From: Tyto alba
Lineage: Eukaryota > Chordata > Aves > Strigiformes > Tytonidae
Length of the DNA: 64,000 nucleotides
Direction: 5' to 3'
NCBI RefSeq assembly: GCF_018691265.1
Contig: NW_024881316.1
Span: forward strand, 8,120,819-8,184,818
Below the pieces are notes generated by a model, which worked only from the letters and a program-made list of their open reading frames with translations, made no database searches and was not told the DNA's origin. Position 1 is the stretch's first letter; each line of letters opens with the position of its first letter. Below, in pieces: positions 1-12,905 of this stretch. Made by a program: the position numbers and the translations under genes.

Positions 1-2415
1 GTCAACTAGAAGAAGAATGTTGGTTTGCAAGTTTAAGGTGAACATGAGGTGATGCGGGAGGCTGGGATTTGCTCCCTCTGACAAGACATGGTAACCAATA
101 CCTTGTCAGTGTAAAATGGGTAATCCTGCGCCCAAATCTAGACACTACCCTTTTTTAGGGAAAACTTTCAGTTATAAAGTAGGTGTTACATGTTGCTATG
201 TTGTTATACTTTTTTGCTGAGCTATGCTGTCTTTCTGGTTGAGGTAAAATGAATTTACCCCGAAACAAATCTGTATTTCTGTACTTCTCCAACAGGATTT
301 CCTAACAACATTCATGGATAGTAAGTAATCACCTATTGTGGAAAGGGATGTTCACAAACCCCGTGTGAACACACGAGAAAATTCCCTCATAAAGTATTTA
401 GGAAAAAATATAGGTGTGTTAGTGATTAAAGATCATTTTGATGGGCTGATATTCATGCAGAATAAAACTGTAGCTTTGTTATGACAGCTTTTTATTGTTA
501 GGACTGAAGTTCTTGAAGGTAACTGTATAGCCTCTGGTTTTTAATACTTTGAATATTGACAATAAACTAAAATAAACTGTAAATTTAATTTTTACTGTAA
601 AGGAAGTCTTAAATGAAAAAAAAAAAAAAAAAAGGAAAAATACTAAACAGATTGTTTGAAACCAAACCAAAGACAAGACTTTGAATTATTGTATTGGCTG
701 CTTGTGATTATTCAAAATTTAGCAGAACATCAAAATAAGATCGAAATTGTTGATTTTGATATATCTACTGGTATGTTATTGCTAGCTACTGGTTTAAACT
801 AAACTTAAATTGTTATTTATCGAATTTCATAGCTGAGACTTTGACTTCCTTTAGACAAAACTGGTTTTTAACCTTACAGGTATTGTTATCGCAGCAGAAG
901 GTCACTTGAAATCTGTTCTTTTGTCTAAATGATGCTTAAAATCAAGAGTAGTTCCTCAACAGTTTCCCACCCTTCTTGGCTCAGTAGATAAACAGAGGCC
1001 TTGTTCAAAACAACATAGAATTTTCTGGCTCAAAGTCACCTTTCAAAAAGAGGGAGATAAGAATTTTTTTCTGTTGATTTCATTTTGGAATAGTGTTGTG
1101 ATTTATTTATATTACCTCCACAATTGTTGCTGGAAGGGTGCCCCAGGACAAGAGAATATATTCTTACAATTCAAAACTGATTTCTTTAAAAAGAAGGCTA
1201 ACATTTAGCTCCACATAGATATATGCTATTATGCAAATATCCGGGTGCAGTGAATCATTAAATAAAGAGACAAAATCACAGCTAGTGTAAGAGGGCAGTA
1301 CTTGTGAAATGAATGGATCCAGGCTTGCCTTTTTCAGCAAAATATTTTGCCTGAGGCTTTTTATCCTCCAAAGTGTAAAGAGCCAGCATGCTATCATTCT
1401 GCTTAAGCTGTACAGTTTTGCTATGGAACAAAAGATCTTTTTCATTAGCAACAAGCCCATTGAAATGAGAAGCAATGGATCTTTTTAGCTATTAATGGAA
1501 AAAGCATTAGCATAACATTAAGTACACAACTGGGGAAATCCCAACATTAAAATTCCTCACTTGCTGTGGGTTCAGCCACACTTTGTATAATTTACATCAT
1601 ACTCCAAAGCATGAAGGTCTGATTTTCCCAAATTCATATGTATACAAATTTAAGTCATTCATTTCAACCCAGTGTGTATGTATAATTTCGGTAATTGTAC
1701 ACACAAATCACACATTTTCCTGTAAATGGCCACTCATTCCTTACAGATGGTGAAAAATTGGCTTAATTAGAACTGAAATATTGCCTTTAGGTAGCATTTA
1801 ACCTGTCAGCAGACCCAAATACAACAACTTCATTATGGTGCAAGAAAGCTCCTGTGTCCAGTCTTATAAGAAGATGTTTAAATATGCTCTTGAATTTGAT
1901 TGGGTTAAATGCTTGCTTAAATTTTCTTTGGAGAAGTGATATTTATCTGAATTTGAACTTACATGAGTAACTTCAGACTTATTTTGTGTGCCAGTTATTT
2001 TACTATTTAGAATCCACAGTGCAGTATCAAGGAACTTACAATTAGAGAAAAGAGATTACTGAAAATGGACCATTCCATGTCTGTAATGGTAGTCCTACTG
2101 ATACAGTTGAAATGGATAAGATTTACAGGACTGGCACCCTAAAGCATAAGACCTTATGATTTAGCAAAAAAATACATATAAGCAAAAATATCTGTTGGTC
2201 AGTTTATCTTTGCACAAGACTCCATTTCAGTTCATAGATCACTAGTAGAAAAATGAGTTCTTCACAGATTTCTATGGAAGATGGATAAGGTCCAGAAATA
2301 AACATCTTCTGACACATTTTGAGGAAAGCTAAAAGAACAGAAGATTAGAGGAGTTAAACAAATTTCAGATCAGTTTCTGCTCTGACACTGTTAGCAGATT
2401 TTTAGAAGTAAAAGG
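1..2415. other. Non-coding unique sequence
   Basis: No coding region or recognisable repeat is seen here. The stretch is A+T-rich with an 18-base A run at 616-633. The short open frames at 479-676 and 1164-1475 (minus) have low-complexity or unremarkable translations, no convincing splice context and no family resemblance, so I read them as chance. Sequence-wise it looks like ordinary intergenic or intronic DNA. Confidence 0.6.
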
Positions 2416-2500
2416 CAGAATCTCCTGCCAGTTACATCTGTGTAACATTGACTTCAATGGCATTTCACAGTTAGCAGAACACAGAATTAGATCCAACAAG
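2416..2500. repeat. Ancient amniote interspersed repeat remnant (GACTTCAATGG type)
   Basis: The segment carries the words ACATCTGTGTAA and TTGACTTCAATGG (ends at 2460), followed by AGAATTAGATCC. This order is typical of a very old, unclassified repeat class that I know from bird, turtle and crocodilian genomes, where phrases like 'attgacttcaatggg' and 'gatctggccc' recur. Related copies in this window lie at about 6165-6320 and 63655-63755. The copy is heavily diverged, and its edges and orientation are uncertain. No coding capacity is seen. Confidence 0.45.
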
Positions 2501-5500
2501 TCGCTTCTCACTAAACACATCCCAATACCTTTGCCTTTCAGGGCTTAAATGCCCTGTTTGCTAAAAAAGGTGAAATAGAGCCATAAGATGTTTCTATTAC
2601 CTTTTGCAACGGCATAAAGGAGTCATGCTACGCAGGTGAATAAAATTCTTTAGCAACAGCAGGAGTTTTTGTTACCAATGAAAGCTATAATTCATAGGGA
2701 TGCTATAATCTCAAGTCTCTCCTGAAAAAACATCCTGTCCCTTACCTAGCACATTTACTTTCCTTCTCCTCCCTCTGTTTCTTATTATTTAATTTTGTAA
2801 TTATTTTTCCTATCTCTGTGAGAATGTTTAGGGATCAGTTTGTTTGAAAGATGTTATGTACAACACATTTGCATCATATTGTGCTATCTATACATATGAA
2901 TCCATTTTCTGTAACTATGAAAGCTGGTAAACCCAGCTGTAATAAAAGCTGTAACAGATAAAAGCTGTCAAACACAGAACCTGTCTTGACTGCTGGTTTA
3001 TTCTATTTTCTTCAGTGCTATGTGAAATTGGTTTCTTTCGCTTTCCAGAATAGGCAAAAATTTTTCACCTTTTTTCCTGACTCCTCTTGACTTACTTCAG
3101 CAATTCAACGAAATTTTTTCTCTGTTGCTCAACAAAATATTTTATATAGGTGTAAGAGGAGCAGAATTTGCTCCATTTGTTCCAAACACGCTGTGAAAAT
3201 ACTAATGTGTTTACATAAAAGTACAAGTCTGAAAACACAGTAAATCAACCCCATGCTGTTCCAGTGTCAAAAGCAAGAATTACTGAAAATGTAAAAATGG
3301 TAAATTAAGTCTAAACTATAAATGATGAACAGATTAGAAGGGCTTTGAGTACAGTTGGCAATGTTTGCCATATATCTTTAAGTGTCAAAATCTAGACGTT
3401 AATCATGAAAGTCTAAACTAGATTCAGATTCAGGGTTTTTTTTGCAAGTAAATATATTTTCTTTCTTTCTCAGGATATATTGTAGTCAGTGTTTCTTTTT
3501 TAGCAAGACATTGAGACTGCTTCATTACCCTGTTGATCGTTCTAACACAGTAGGGATTGAGGATGATGGGCAAGTCAAAGTAGAAAAAGTCTTATTTTTC
3601 ACCTTTAATGAATGAAGGATGATTATTTTCTTCAAAGCCATTAGTCTATTGCTTTTAGTACTAAATAGGACACTGATGAAGACTTGTATATTCTACTTGG
3701 AGAAAAAATAAATAAAGAATATACAACCATGTGGCTGTAGGACAGGAAGATTATTAAATTATTAAATTATTTTTGAGTTTACATATTACATAGAGACTGA
3801 TTGACTGTAGAAGGCAGATTACCCATCTGACTTTTTCAACAACAAAACCAAAAGGCTAACCGGCCAATTGTAAACTTTGCAGGAATAGGTTTCATTTTCC
3901 TATGAAACATGAGTATGTAATATTATGAAGAGCTTTTAAAATTCCTCCAAAGATGTGACCTTTTATATATTATGCCACAATTCACACAAAAATGTTAATG
4001 ATACTGAAGATATTTAAAACACTTTTTTAAAGATTCATGCAGATGTTCATTACTTTACAAGAGCAATATCCTCCTTTAATTGAATTGTTCTTTCAATTAA
4101 ATTTTGTAGTGTAGAATCAATAGAAAAACACAAGGTAGAACAGAGAATTTTGCAGGGGACTTTTGCAGTCTACTTTTGGATGCCCAAGTGTCTGGAAAAC
4201 CTAATGAGCAAAAACCTAAAGAACTTACTCTGTGTCTAAACTAGTAAATTAGGCATTGGCAATAAATGTTTTCCACATTCTAGAAGTTTATTATGTGCAT
4301 CACTAAAGAATTAAAATGGTCACCAGAATGGTTTTGGCTTAAGGTATCATTTTGTCAAGCATTCCATGGACACAGTCAAAGAGGTTGGAAGTCACAGAAA
4401 TCCATGCCGATAGGCAGCTGAAAACCAGATTTTAATAGTATGGATATGGATCATGCTGTGTCAATTAGACTCTTTCTCAGGGAACAAAACTAAGTACATT
4501 AAATTCACTGATATAAATGTAGTCGCAGAGTATCAGTAGGGACTGTCAGCATCTCTAGCAGAAATGCCTTTACTAGTGAATTCAAAGATGTTTTGTAGAA
4601 AACAATGAGGGACCTTTCAGTGAATGCAAATTATTTAATTCACTCTCAGCATCTTATGAAAATGCAATGGAAATATTGATAATGTGGATAATGTAGGGTA
4701 AAAAAGAATTACAGGAATGTCAATACATGACAATGTCAATGCAAAAAACCAGATGAGGGGAAGATGTTTTCTGGAAAAACAATGTTGCTCTTTCTACATT
4801 CAATTAACAACTTGGGACAGTGAATTGTCATCTCACTTGGGTGCCTAATGGACAGCTCACTTTATAATGTACCGTCTTTGGACACATTTTTAAAGAGTTT
4901 TCTCAGCTGGAGTGTGTTTCTGCTATTGATCCTCTGTCTACAAAAATTCAGGAAGGGACCAGCAGAAACCAGGTTCATATCTCTACCAGCATTGACAAAA
5001 CTCAGACTTTCATTTCTAGACTGCAGAGAAACAAGTATTTCTACCAAATAGGTATAGTTTATACAGACAATTTTGAAATCCCTGTGATAAGCCCAGAAAG
5101 CATTTAGACTCTGCAGTATCCTGTAGAGAAACACTAAGTACTGCTAGCTGTGGCAAAATGACCTGTGTGTAAGTGCTGACTTGATATAAACAAGAAATGG
5201 CCTAAGAACCACTTGACAAAAGGAGATGGTCTGGCAGTGACTTTCCTACTACAGTTCAGTAAGGTGTAAAATGAGACATAGGAGCAGTTCCACTGTGCAC
5301 AGCAAGATATAAATGAACAGGACAAAGAAAAGAAAATAATCTCACTCTAACGAACACTGAAGGAGAAATGTGTGTAAGGGTGAGGGAAATTACCTAAACC
5401 GAGACCTGGAGCTGTCTGTAGCCTCACCGTAAAAAATGATACAAGGTTTCAAATGCCAACAAATAAGTAATCGATAAATAAATGCGTAAATTACATTGCT

Positions 5501-6164
5501 ATGGCTACCTTTTACTGAGATCTCTCTGAATCATCTAGTAAAAGAAAACAAATATATATAAGGTGAACTGAAGAGCACAGGGAGGTGTATACATGAATAA
5601 CAGGTTTTCTTTACTAAGGAAGTACTACTGTGATGAATTTCATTCATAATTTGTTTTAAAGTAACTTATGTTTACTGAGTAATTTTTGCTGATGAAACAA
5701 CAGTAACTCGCAAGGAAATCAACAGTGATCAACCTGACATTACAAAGAGAGAGAAGAGTGTTGAAATTTTTTGTCTGGTAAAATAGTAGGCCTAGATTCT
5801 TAGACTGCTTTGTGAGCACTCCATAAAAGAAGTAACTCATAATCCAGTGATTACTTTTCCATGTGTTATTTTCAAGTTCATTATTTTATAGAAGACTAAG
5901 GTCATCATTACGTGTACCCAATTTTGAATGCTAAACATCACAATTTCGGTCAGTCTTAGGAAGGAGACCACATGGAAGTCTGGAGTGCCATAACTGCATG
6001 CCTGAGGAATTACAGCAGAGCAATTTACAAACAAATAAAAAACCCATGGAAATGAGCCAGTGCAAAGGTTTAATTTTCCACATGGAAGTTACTCCATGGA
6101 TGTAAATTTAAACAATATTTGAAAACACTAACCATTAGTCATGTATGAACCTCCTTAGACTTAG
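2501..6164. other. Non-coding unique sequence
   Basis: Nothing recognisable was found. The stretch is A+T-rich with short homopolymers. Open frames at 4848-5051 (plus) and 4862-5134 (minus) overlap each other on opposite strands, which is usual for chance frames, and neither resembles a known protein. Confidence 0.6.
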
Positions 6165-6320
6165 GGACAGATTCAGTCTGGATAATATCCAGGTGTTCAG
6201 CTTTTGCTAAGGATACTTGCAGCTAATCAGCATGAGACCTGATCCCATTTCTAGTGAAACTGAAGGCAAGACTCCCATTACTTTCAATGGTACTGAGATC
6301 ATATACATAAAGGCTTAGGA
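6165..6320. repeat. Ancient amniote interspersed repeat remnant (GACTTCAATGG type)
   Basis: Reading plus, the segment has CAGATTCAGTCTGGATAA, then CATGAGACCTGATCCCATTT, then GGCAAGACTCCCATTACTTT and CAATGGTACTGAGATCA. This matches the order I remember for a deeply ancestral sauropsid/amniote repeat ('cctgatcccattgaagtcaatggcaagactcccattgacttcaatgg'). It is diverged by substitutions but collinear over about 100 bases, making it the clearest of the three copies in the window. The class may be an old SINE or a DNA-transposon derivative; I cannot assign it a database name. Confidence 0.55.
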
Positions 6321-6779
6321 CATGTTCTCTCTGTGTAGGACTCAATAATCTATTAAAGTACGTTGACTCATCAGGCTTTAGTTAATAAGCCCTCTTCTTT
6401 ACTTATTTATGTGTGGGTCTTGACGTACATATTTCCTCAGTTCACTAATAATGCCCCAAATATGCTTAGAAGCCGTAGAAAGCCACCTCCTTTCCCTGTG
6501 AGCTCTTGAAGAGCGATAGCAATACCAAAGGTCTACTTAGATGACTGTGCATGCAACACAGAATCAAAATAAAATGTTAGTTAATTAAAAAAAGACTGTG
6601 CAAGATAGAAGATGGATTTAAATATAAAAAGACCAGTATCTTGAGCTCAAAATATATTCTGAAGGGCAAATGAAAATAACCCAAGCTTTATTTACTTCCT
6701 AACACACTCATCATTGTAGTCACCTCAGAAGTTTTGGTATATCTGTCTAAAATTCCTTCAGCTTAGAATATGTAGCCCA
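6321..6779. other. Non-coding unique sequence
   Basis: This is A+T-rich unique sequence between two old repeat remnants. I see no open frame, RNA gene or simple repeat of note. Confidence 0.6.
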
Positions 6780-6900
6780 TGTGCAAACACTGCGGTCTAG
6801 ATTAATCTGGTACAATTTTAGATGTCTAGTTCAGTTGTCAAATTTGGATACCTAACCTTAGAGCTTCTTCTGTAGTTAATGAGGAGAGAGAAAAAGAGTC
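6780..6900 (-). repeat. Unclassified dispersed repeat, possible copy 1
   Basis: On the minus strand, around 6873-6896, the sequence reads CTCTCTCCTCATTAACTACA. It closely resembles CTCTCTCTCCATTGACTACA at about 58307-58328 and CCTCTTACCATTAACTACAA at about 59508-59529, both on the plus strand. Weaker resemblance continues downstream (TTAGGTATCCAAATTTGAC here against TTAGTTCAGATTTGAATATC near 59546). Three related words plus loosely collinear flanks suggest an old interspersed element. Its family, full length and ends are unknown, and the link rests on by-eye comparison. Confidence 0.35.
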
Positions 6901-7070
6901 TTCCAAAATGTGGTTCAGATAGTCTGAGGTCTGAATTAGATGATGCGAATTAAATGTTTATTTCTCTCTGTGAGCTTTATAAGGTTATCTCCATCAGCTA
7001 CCAGTGGAACCTACAGCATCTAACACAGATGCCTTGAATGCCTCAAGTGAAGTAAGGTGAACCTGTGTCC

Positions 7071-9336
7071 TAAAACAATTGATGGTGTTGGATTCTAATA
7101 GATAAAAATGAGACACCAGAAGACTGTATGACTTGTTTGAGTTCATATGTAAAATATATGCTGTGACAGAAAACTGAAAATAAAATGCAGTTGTCTACCT
7201 TGCTTAGTATTTCATTTATATTTCTATATACTCTCCCTGCAGTGACATTCATAGCTGATGAGCTGTCCACTTTGGTCAGAGAGGGTAAATAGAGACCATG
7301 TACCACACTTAAAAGTCTCAAAAAACATTTACGTAGGATTCAAGTGATAAGTCATTCAGATGGTGAGAATGTCGGCAACAGTTTCAGATGTTCTGGAGAT
7401 GCTTTGCTTGTTTCTACCATGCTACAGTCAGGTTCACTTCTTTGTTGTGCTCCATTGAAGGCTGAGCCAGAGATCAGCAACAGGCTGTCTGTACAGTCTC
7501 TCAGCTCTTCCTTTGTATGCCTCTGTCAGCATAAGAAAGACTGTAAAGGCAGTCACTCTCAGTCCTAGTTTTTCCTGTTCAGCTTGGGCCTTAGAACAAA
7601 ATCTGTTTGACTTGATTGATTTCAGAAAATGGCTAGTTGTGAGTATTTAAATGCCTTGTCAAAACTTGTAGAGCTTGCTTTAAGCTATCTTTACATGTAG
7701 TAGAGGGTAAATGATTTTTACAGTGTCTTGGCTTGTCTTGTACTTGATTTTGTCATGTTGACAGCATGGTGTTTTTTCTGAAGAAAACACACAATGAGCT
7801 GTGTCTTGTTATATATGTCTAATGTTAAAAAGCAAAGTCAAACAAAGTATACCCCTTTGAATGGGCATCAACTGTTGAGCTGCTAGTGAGCACTGACGAG
7901 TCTGTCTTGTCTGAAAGTTTTGCAGGACAGTATGCAACAATGAGGGAGGAGGATATAAACACCTACAACTTTGCTACCAGTAGAGATTCGCAAGAGATAC
8001 AAATCAGCATAAATTTACGCAGACATCAGTATATTCCAATTACAATATGACATTGAAAAAACATCACTGGCAATGCAATGTTTAAAAATGTACATGTATC
8101 TGTGTTTAATACCGACGAGATGTCTGGATAGTTCAAAAGTAAAGTAATGCCTTTTATATGTCTTTAATCACAGACATTTTGAGGAAAATTTTTTGTAGTA
8201 TAAGGAAAGGTAATCTTGCCTTCTGTTTCTGTCCTATAGTTCTTAGGAGCATGGAATATGATAATCAAATAGTCTATATGAAATGTCATTCCTGTACAAT
8301 GCTTCAATTGTTATTTAAATTAACTTTTGAGAGTTACTACCCAGCTTCTGCCTATCAAGGGAACTGTGGGGAAGAAAGCTTTCTTCGGTAACTGTTAATT
8401 TCGCCCACATATAGGAGTTTGATTGTAAAAGCTAAATCTGGATGGCTTATTGTGCAAGAAGAATATTTTTAATTTAGAGGTAGAAGTAATATTCATTCAA
8501 AAAAAAAAATAAAAAGGATGAAAAAAATCAAAGATAACAAGCCTTGTGAATTCCAAACTGATAATGTTATGTTCCACAAGCCTCCTTGGCTCATCTTTTA
8601 GACTGACATTAGAAAAGCTGTTTATTAGCCTTAATTTTTATTATGTTTGATCACAAGTGTGGTAATTCTTGAATTTTCTCCTTTCTAAAGCATTATCAGA
8701 GCCCTTGGGAGTTCAAAACTTTTTGTTTATCTCTGACAGCAATTCATCTACCAAATAAACTTCAAAACAAATTTACTCCTCTTTGAAGTACAAAACTGCA
8801 ATGTTGAGGTCATTTACATTTACCCATTAAAATATAGTGTTTCTTCTTCTTTTTTTTTTTTAATCAAAATGACAACCATTAATGACAAAAAACTTATTGA
8901 GTTTTTCTTTCTCTTTCTGCCTAGCATGAAACTTATAGAATGATAATAAAGAATCACCTCAGAAAAGCACAGATGAAAATGAGTTCTGCCCAGTACTGTA
9001 TCTGAGCAGCTAAATATTTCCAAACTGCTTTGATGGTTCTTACTTTTTAAAAGGTTTTATCTGAGTTTCCATATTCTCAACCACATTGAACTGCATGTTA
9101 TTAAAAAGTAGTTAAAGTTCTCTTTTCTAAAGTGATTAATCTCACCCCAGCTAATCTCCTCATCCACACTCTGCTTCTAAGGCATAACAGAAGCTATTTT
9201 TCATTGGATTTCAGTTGATTAGATAGTCTGATTTAAGGCTAGTTTAGCTGTGTTTCAATTGTGGTAGGGAGAGATTCCCTCTGAGTGCTAAAATCCCATT
9301 GTATCTTTTGGGGGCGTGAGGCCAGGGGGTTGTATT

Positions 9337-9370
<34 letters not shown>

Positions 9371-10479
9371 CCATTGAGCTAAAGAAGAGACCAGTCCCAG
9401 CTGGATGTAAGAGCACATCCTTAGAAATCCTTTCCCTCGGGCTAATGCATTTACTTACTTACTTTCTTTTCTCCTCTAGCTTCCCATGACATTCACAAAT
9501 AAAGCTGTTCCACTATTTTGGGAAAACTTCCCTCCCCTCTAGACCCCCCTACTTTTTGCTTTGATTGTAAGTTCAGAGCCAAAAATGTTGGGAACAGAAA
9601 ACCCATACAAATAATTAACATTTGTCAACAAGAACCATTATGCTGCTGGGTGCAAAGCAAAATTGCATTTGCTACTGAAGAAATCAAGAATGTCCTGAGG
9701 AGGGGTGAAATTAATGATGTTTCAGAAGTGAGTGAGATACTGAATTCTTTTTTAGTGAATAAATAAATAAAACTAATAAACTAACTTTACAAACAGGTGT
9801 TATGAATATCCTGCTAAAATATTTCCCATTCTGATGAGGAGCAGGTAAGAGAATAAAGGGGGAAATATGAAAAAAAGGGGGAAATATATAGTTCAGAAAA
9901 TCTGCATATTTTACATCTTACTGTGTTGATGCATGTCACCTCAAAAATGTATTGTATCACTGCTTCAGATATCAGAAAGAGTGAAGGGGCCTTTGAAAGG
10001 TTAGTGTGAAACTACTTTTAAATACAAAAGGAAATATGAGAAGATTAGCACACAGTCTTTTTATATATTCAGCACAGCAGCCTTGAGCTTGTAGATACTA
10101 CTTTCGAGCATGAAAGTATTTCTATTGACTCCAGCGAGATTATGTCTGTGTTTAAAGATGGCCATACGTTTCATTGCTTTGCTGGATTGGGGCCATCCTT
10201 CTCACTGTCTTGTTTTGCTTTGTCCTTGTTCTCCTTCGAATAGTAAAGCTCATAGCAAAAGACAAGACCATGAATATCTATAGGCTAATACACCAAGCAG
10301 CAAGAGGCAGAATAGATGCAGAAAGAACAAAAGGGTAGAAGATAAATCTGATTTATTTTTTAACCAGAACTACAAAGAAAAATTGGGACATGAAAAACAA
10401 TAGCTGCAATATATTTGGTTTGCAATACATGTTAAAATCTTTGTCAACATTAATTAAAATTGGCTTCGATAGAAACACA
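7071..10479. other. Non-coding sequence with one long poly-T tract
   Basis: No gene is supported. A 29-base T run occupies 9339-9367. A 19-bp-period duplication at 9855-9887 repeats AAAGGGGGAAATAT twice. Near 9465-9480 a pyrimidine-rich stretch ends in CTCTAG, like a splice acceptor, and is followed at 9518-9766 by an open frame of 82 codons. The translation resembles nothing I know and there is no matching donor context, so I do not call an exon. Confidence 0.55.
9339..9367 (+). repeat. Poly-T tract, 29 bases
   Basis: An uninterrupted run of 29 T on the plus strand. There is no recognisable SINE or retropseudogene next to it of which this would be the reverse-strand tail. It is one of nine long T runs on this strand. 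Confidence 0.95.
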
Positions 10480-10780
10480 GTCCCATTGAAAGATTGAAAG
10501 AGGATGAAAGAGCACAAACAAAAGATAATGTCAGCAATATATCCAGATGGGAAGAGGTGTGTAGCATGGTGCTGCAGGGATCTGTATTAAGTCAGGGATT
10601 AATATCTTCACTAACCCAAGAGAGAAGTAAATAGCATTAATTACATTCACAGATAATACTAAAGAGATGCTTGGAGGACAGGGAAATAATACAACGAGAC
10701 TTAATTATCTTAGAACCAACATCAGGAAATACCTGTATGCTCACACAATACCTGATAGAGCAGGTCATTTATCTGGACTG
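10480..10780 (+). mobile_element. Decayed CR1 LINE fragment (reverse-transcriptase region)
   Basis: Reading plus, the segment follows the CR1 ORF2 order. GTGCTGCAGGGATCTGTATT gives LQGSVL, matching the PQGSVLGP block of the polymerase palm, and AATATCTTCACTAAC gives NIFTN, matching NIFIND. Then TTCACAGATAATACTAAA at 10646-10663 gives FTDNTK where active elements carry FADDTK, so a catalytic aspartate is replaced. GAGGACAGGGAAATAATACA at about 10674-10693 matches the downstream CR1 coding sequence. The frame is broken by indels between the GSVL and NIF blocks. The degree of decay suggests an old CR1 subfamily. Remnant may extend to about 11190, but I cannot recognise it securely past 10780. 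Confidence 0.7.
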
Positions 10781-12719
10781 AAGCCCCTCAGAAGTAATAT
10801 AATAAAAAAAAAGTGAATTGTTATAAAAATCAACAAAAGTAAAACACACATTCTCATTCTTTTTTAAATGTAAGGTGAAAAGATAGAAAACAGTATTACA
10901 ATCATTCAACAGAAACAGCAAATTGGACAGGAGTTGTACTGAAAATGACTTTACGTGCAAGAAGAGCCATTTACACATTTTCCATATCCATGTGGTATGA
11001 AGAAATCAACTAACTTTGAGGCATGCATGAAAAAAAGCATCAGGTCTTGCAGCAGGGAGATAAAAGCACTTAAGTGTATGATTGAAATGTGACTGTCTGT
11101 AGAAAATTACATAAGATTCTGAGCAACACACTACAAAGACGATATTAACAGACAGGAGAGTGCTCAAAGAAAAGATACAAACATTTTAAAGCGTCTAAAG
11201 GTGTAATTATGCGTATAGGTAATTTTTTTCAATTGTAGAATCTACTCATACTGGTTTTACACATTTATGTGGTAACTTAACTTTGCATTAGAGGATGCTG
11301 TAAATATATGAAAACATATATATAAAAAATTCTAGAGTATTTAAGATAAAGTGTAAGTAAGTATAAGTACAATAAAAATCACATTTTAGATAATATTATT
11401 TTGAATTCAAGTGTTTATATTCAGACAGAAAATCTATGAGAATATTGTTAACAAACCCTCTTGCTTTCCTACATTTTCCTTTTGGTATGTGCAGAAAGAA
11501 TTAATAAAGGTGTTTCATTTGATTTACATTAAACATGCAATTATTTTTATATAAAATTATATTTTACATGTTATATATTGCCAGAGGGGCAAGTTTAACT
11601 TTATGTCAGATTCATTATCCATTTCTTGTGATGTTTGAGAAATGAGTTATATTTATTATGGCTACCTTCTAAGTATTGAAAAATATTTTAAAAGACCAAT
11701 TTGGATTGCTTCATCATGTAGATTTATAGGAGCAGTATAAAAAAAATGATAAAAGCCAAGATAGGTTAAACATCTGAAGGAAAAAAAAACCAAACTTCCT
11801 AGCAGTTCAGTAGGTGAACACGTTAAATGGGATTCAGTTGAACATTTCCATCTCTTGAAACATGCAAAACAAAAATGAATAGCATGCTATGAATATCCCA
11901 ATGTGATAAGTCACAAACTGCCAGGGAGATAGGCGACATGAGAGTGATGTTATTATCAATATACTCTGAGCAAGTGGGGTTAGGGGATGTTTGAACCATA
12001 TGTGATCTATCACCTCCACCCCCCTGCAGACTGGTGAAGTGTTCTGCTGAACCAGGTCTTAATGCTTGCAGCCTTGTTAACCTGCAGGGTTAACCTGCAG
12101 AGCCCTGGGAGGATCAAGATCACTTCTGAATTCAGCCAACAGCTGAATTTTTAATAAAGTGACTGCCAGACAGCAGGATTTGAAATTCTGGATTTGTTTC
12201 ATTAATACTGTAGCTGACAACCATTTTTTCTAAGCTACCATTCTATAGTCCGAATTTCTCTGAATAGAATATTTTTAATATCTCTGTCAACATGACACCT
12301 TCTTTCCTTTTTTGTATAGTAAAGTAAAACATAGTGAAGGAAGACTAAGTGCTGTCTGAAGTTCAGCTTTTTCTTAATCATATGAAAATACAGATTTATC
12401 TTCATTAAATACTATAAATACTATAATTCAGACTTACTTCATTATGATTAGATTGAAAAAAAAAAAAAAACCAACAGATTCTTTTTTTTCCTTTTTCTTA
12501 GAAGAAAACCTTGAATAAAAGTGTTATGTTTGATAGATAGATTGAGCCTTGCTATTTTAAATCTACAATCAAGAAACAGGTCAAAATAAAAATACAACTA
12601 AACTGACAACCTGGATTTATAAGAGACAATACTGATGTCACCTCTCTGACTCATATAACATCGATGATCATTGTTTATGGGAGCTTAGCCACTTGTGGAA
12701 ATGCAATGATAATAAAACT
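10781..12719. other. Non-coding sequence, possibly continuing the old CR1
   Basis: From 10781 to about 11190 the composition and phrases such as AGAAAATTACATAAGATTCT could be further decayed CR1, but this is not demonstrable by eye. The rest is A+T-rich unique DNA, including the short tandem duplication at 12076-12100 that is listed separately. Confidence 0.45.
12076..12100. repeat. 13-bp tandem duplication with HpaI/PstI-like palindromes
   Basis: GTTAACCTGCAG occurs at 12076-12087 and again at 12089-12100, separated by a single G. Each unit contains GTTAAC, and the spacer creates CCTGCAGG-like and GGTTAACC palindromes, so the whole is close to an inverted as well as a direct repeat. It sits in a locally G+C-richer patch. 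It could be a replication-slippage duplication; a binding-site role is speculative. Confidence 0.8.
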
Positions 12720-12905
12720 ATTTAGCAGTTTTATAGCCCACTCTATTTTCAGAGCAGTGTGGTGATGTTAAATAAAGATGTCCAACAATTGTCTTTGCAG
12801 TAGATGATTAGACTGTATTATTTCCATTGTATAGACACAAAGATCAGATGAGTTGACCAAGACAGAAATAATGGTAGAGGCAGAGGCAGGATTAAGGGAC
12901 AAAAC
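12720..12905 (+). mobile_element. MIR-type SINE remnant
   Basis: The sequence TATTATTTCCATTGTATAGA at about 12816-12835 matches the MIR/CORE-SINE phrase 'tattatccccattttacaga'. In the expected order after it come AGATCAGATGAGTTGACCAA (against 'agaggttaagtgacttgcccaa'), GTAGAGGCAGAGGCAGGATT (against 'gtggcagagccaggattc') and AACTGAAACC. The portion upstream of 12816 (TTTATAGCCCACT, then AGAGCAGTGTGGTGATGTTA) loosely fits the preceding part of such elements ('tttatagtgcctttcatc ... cactttaca'). The copy is old and ungapped alignment is poor in the middle. It has no coding potential. Confidence 0.6.

Noticed and set aside
9465..9780. Pyrimidine tract plus CTCTAG followed by an 82-codon frame, possible terminal exon
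   Set aside because: No known protein similarity, and AATAAA-like hexamers are frequent in this A+T-rich DNA. Without transcripts it cannot be called.
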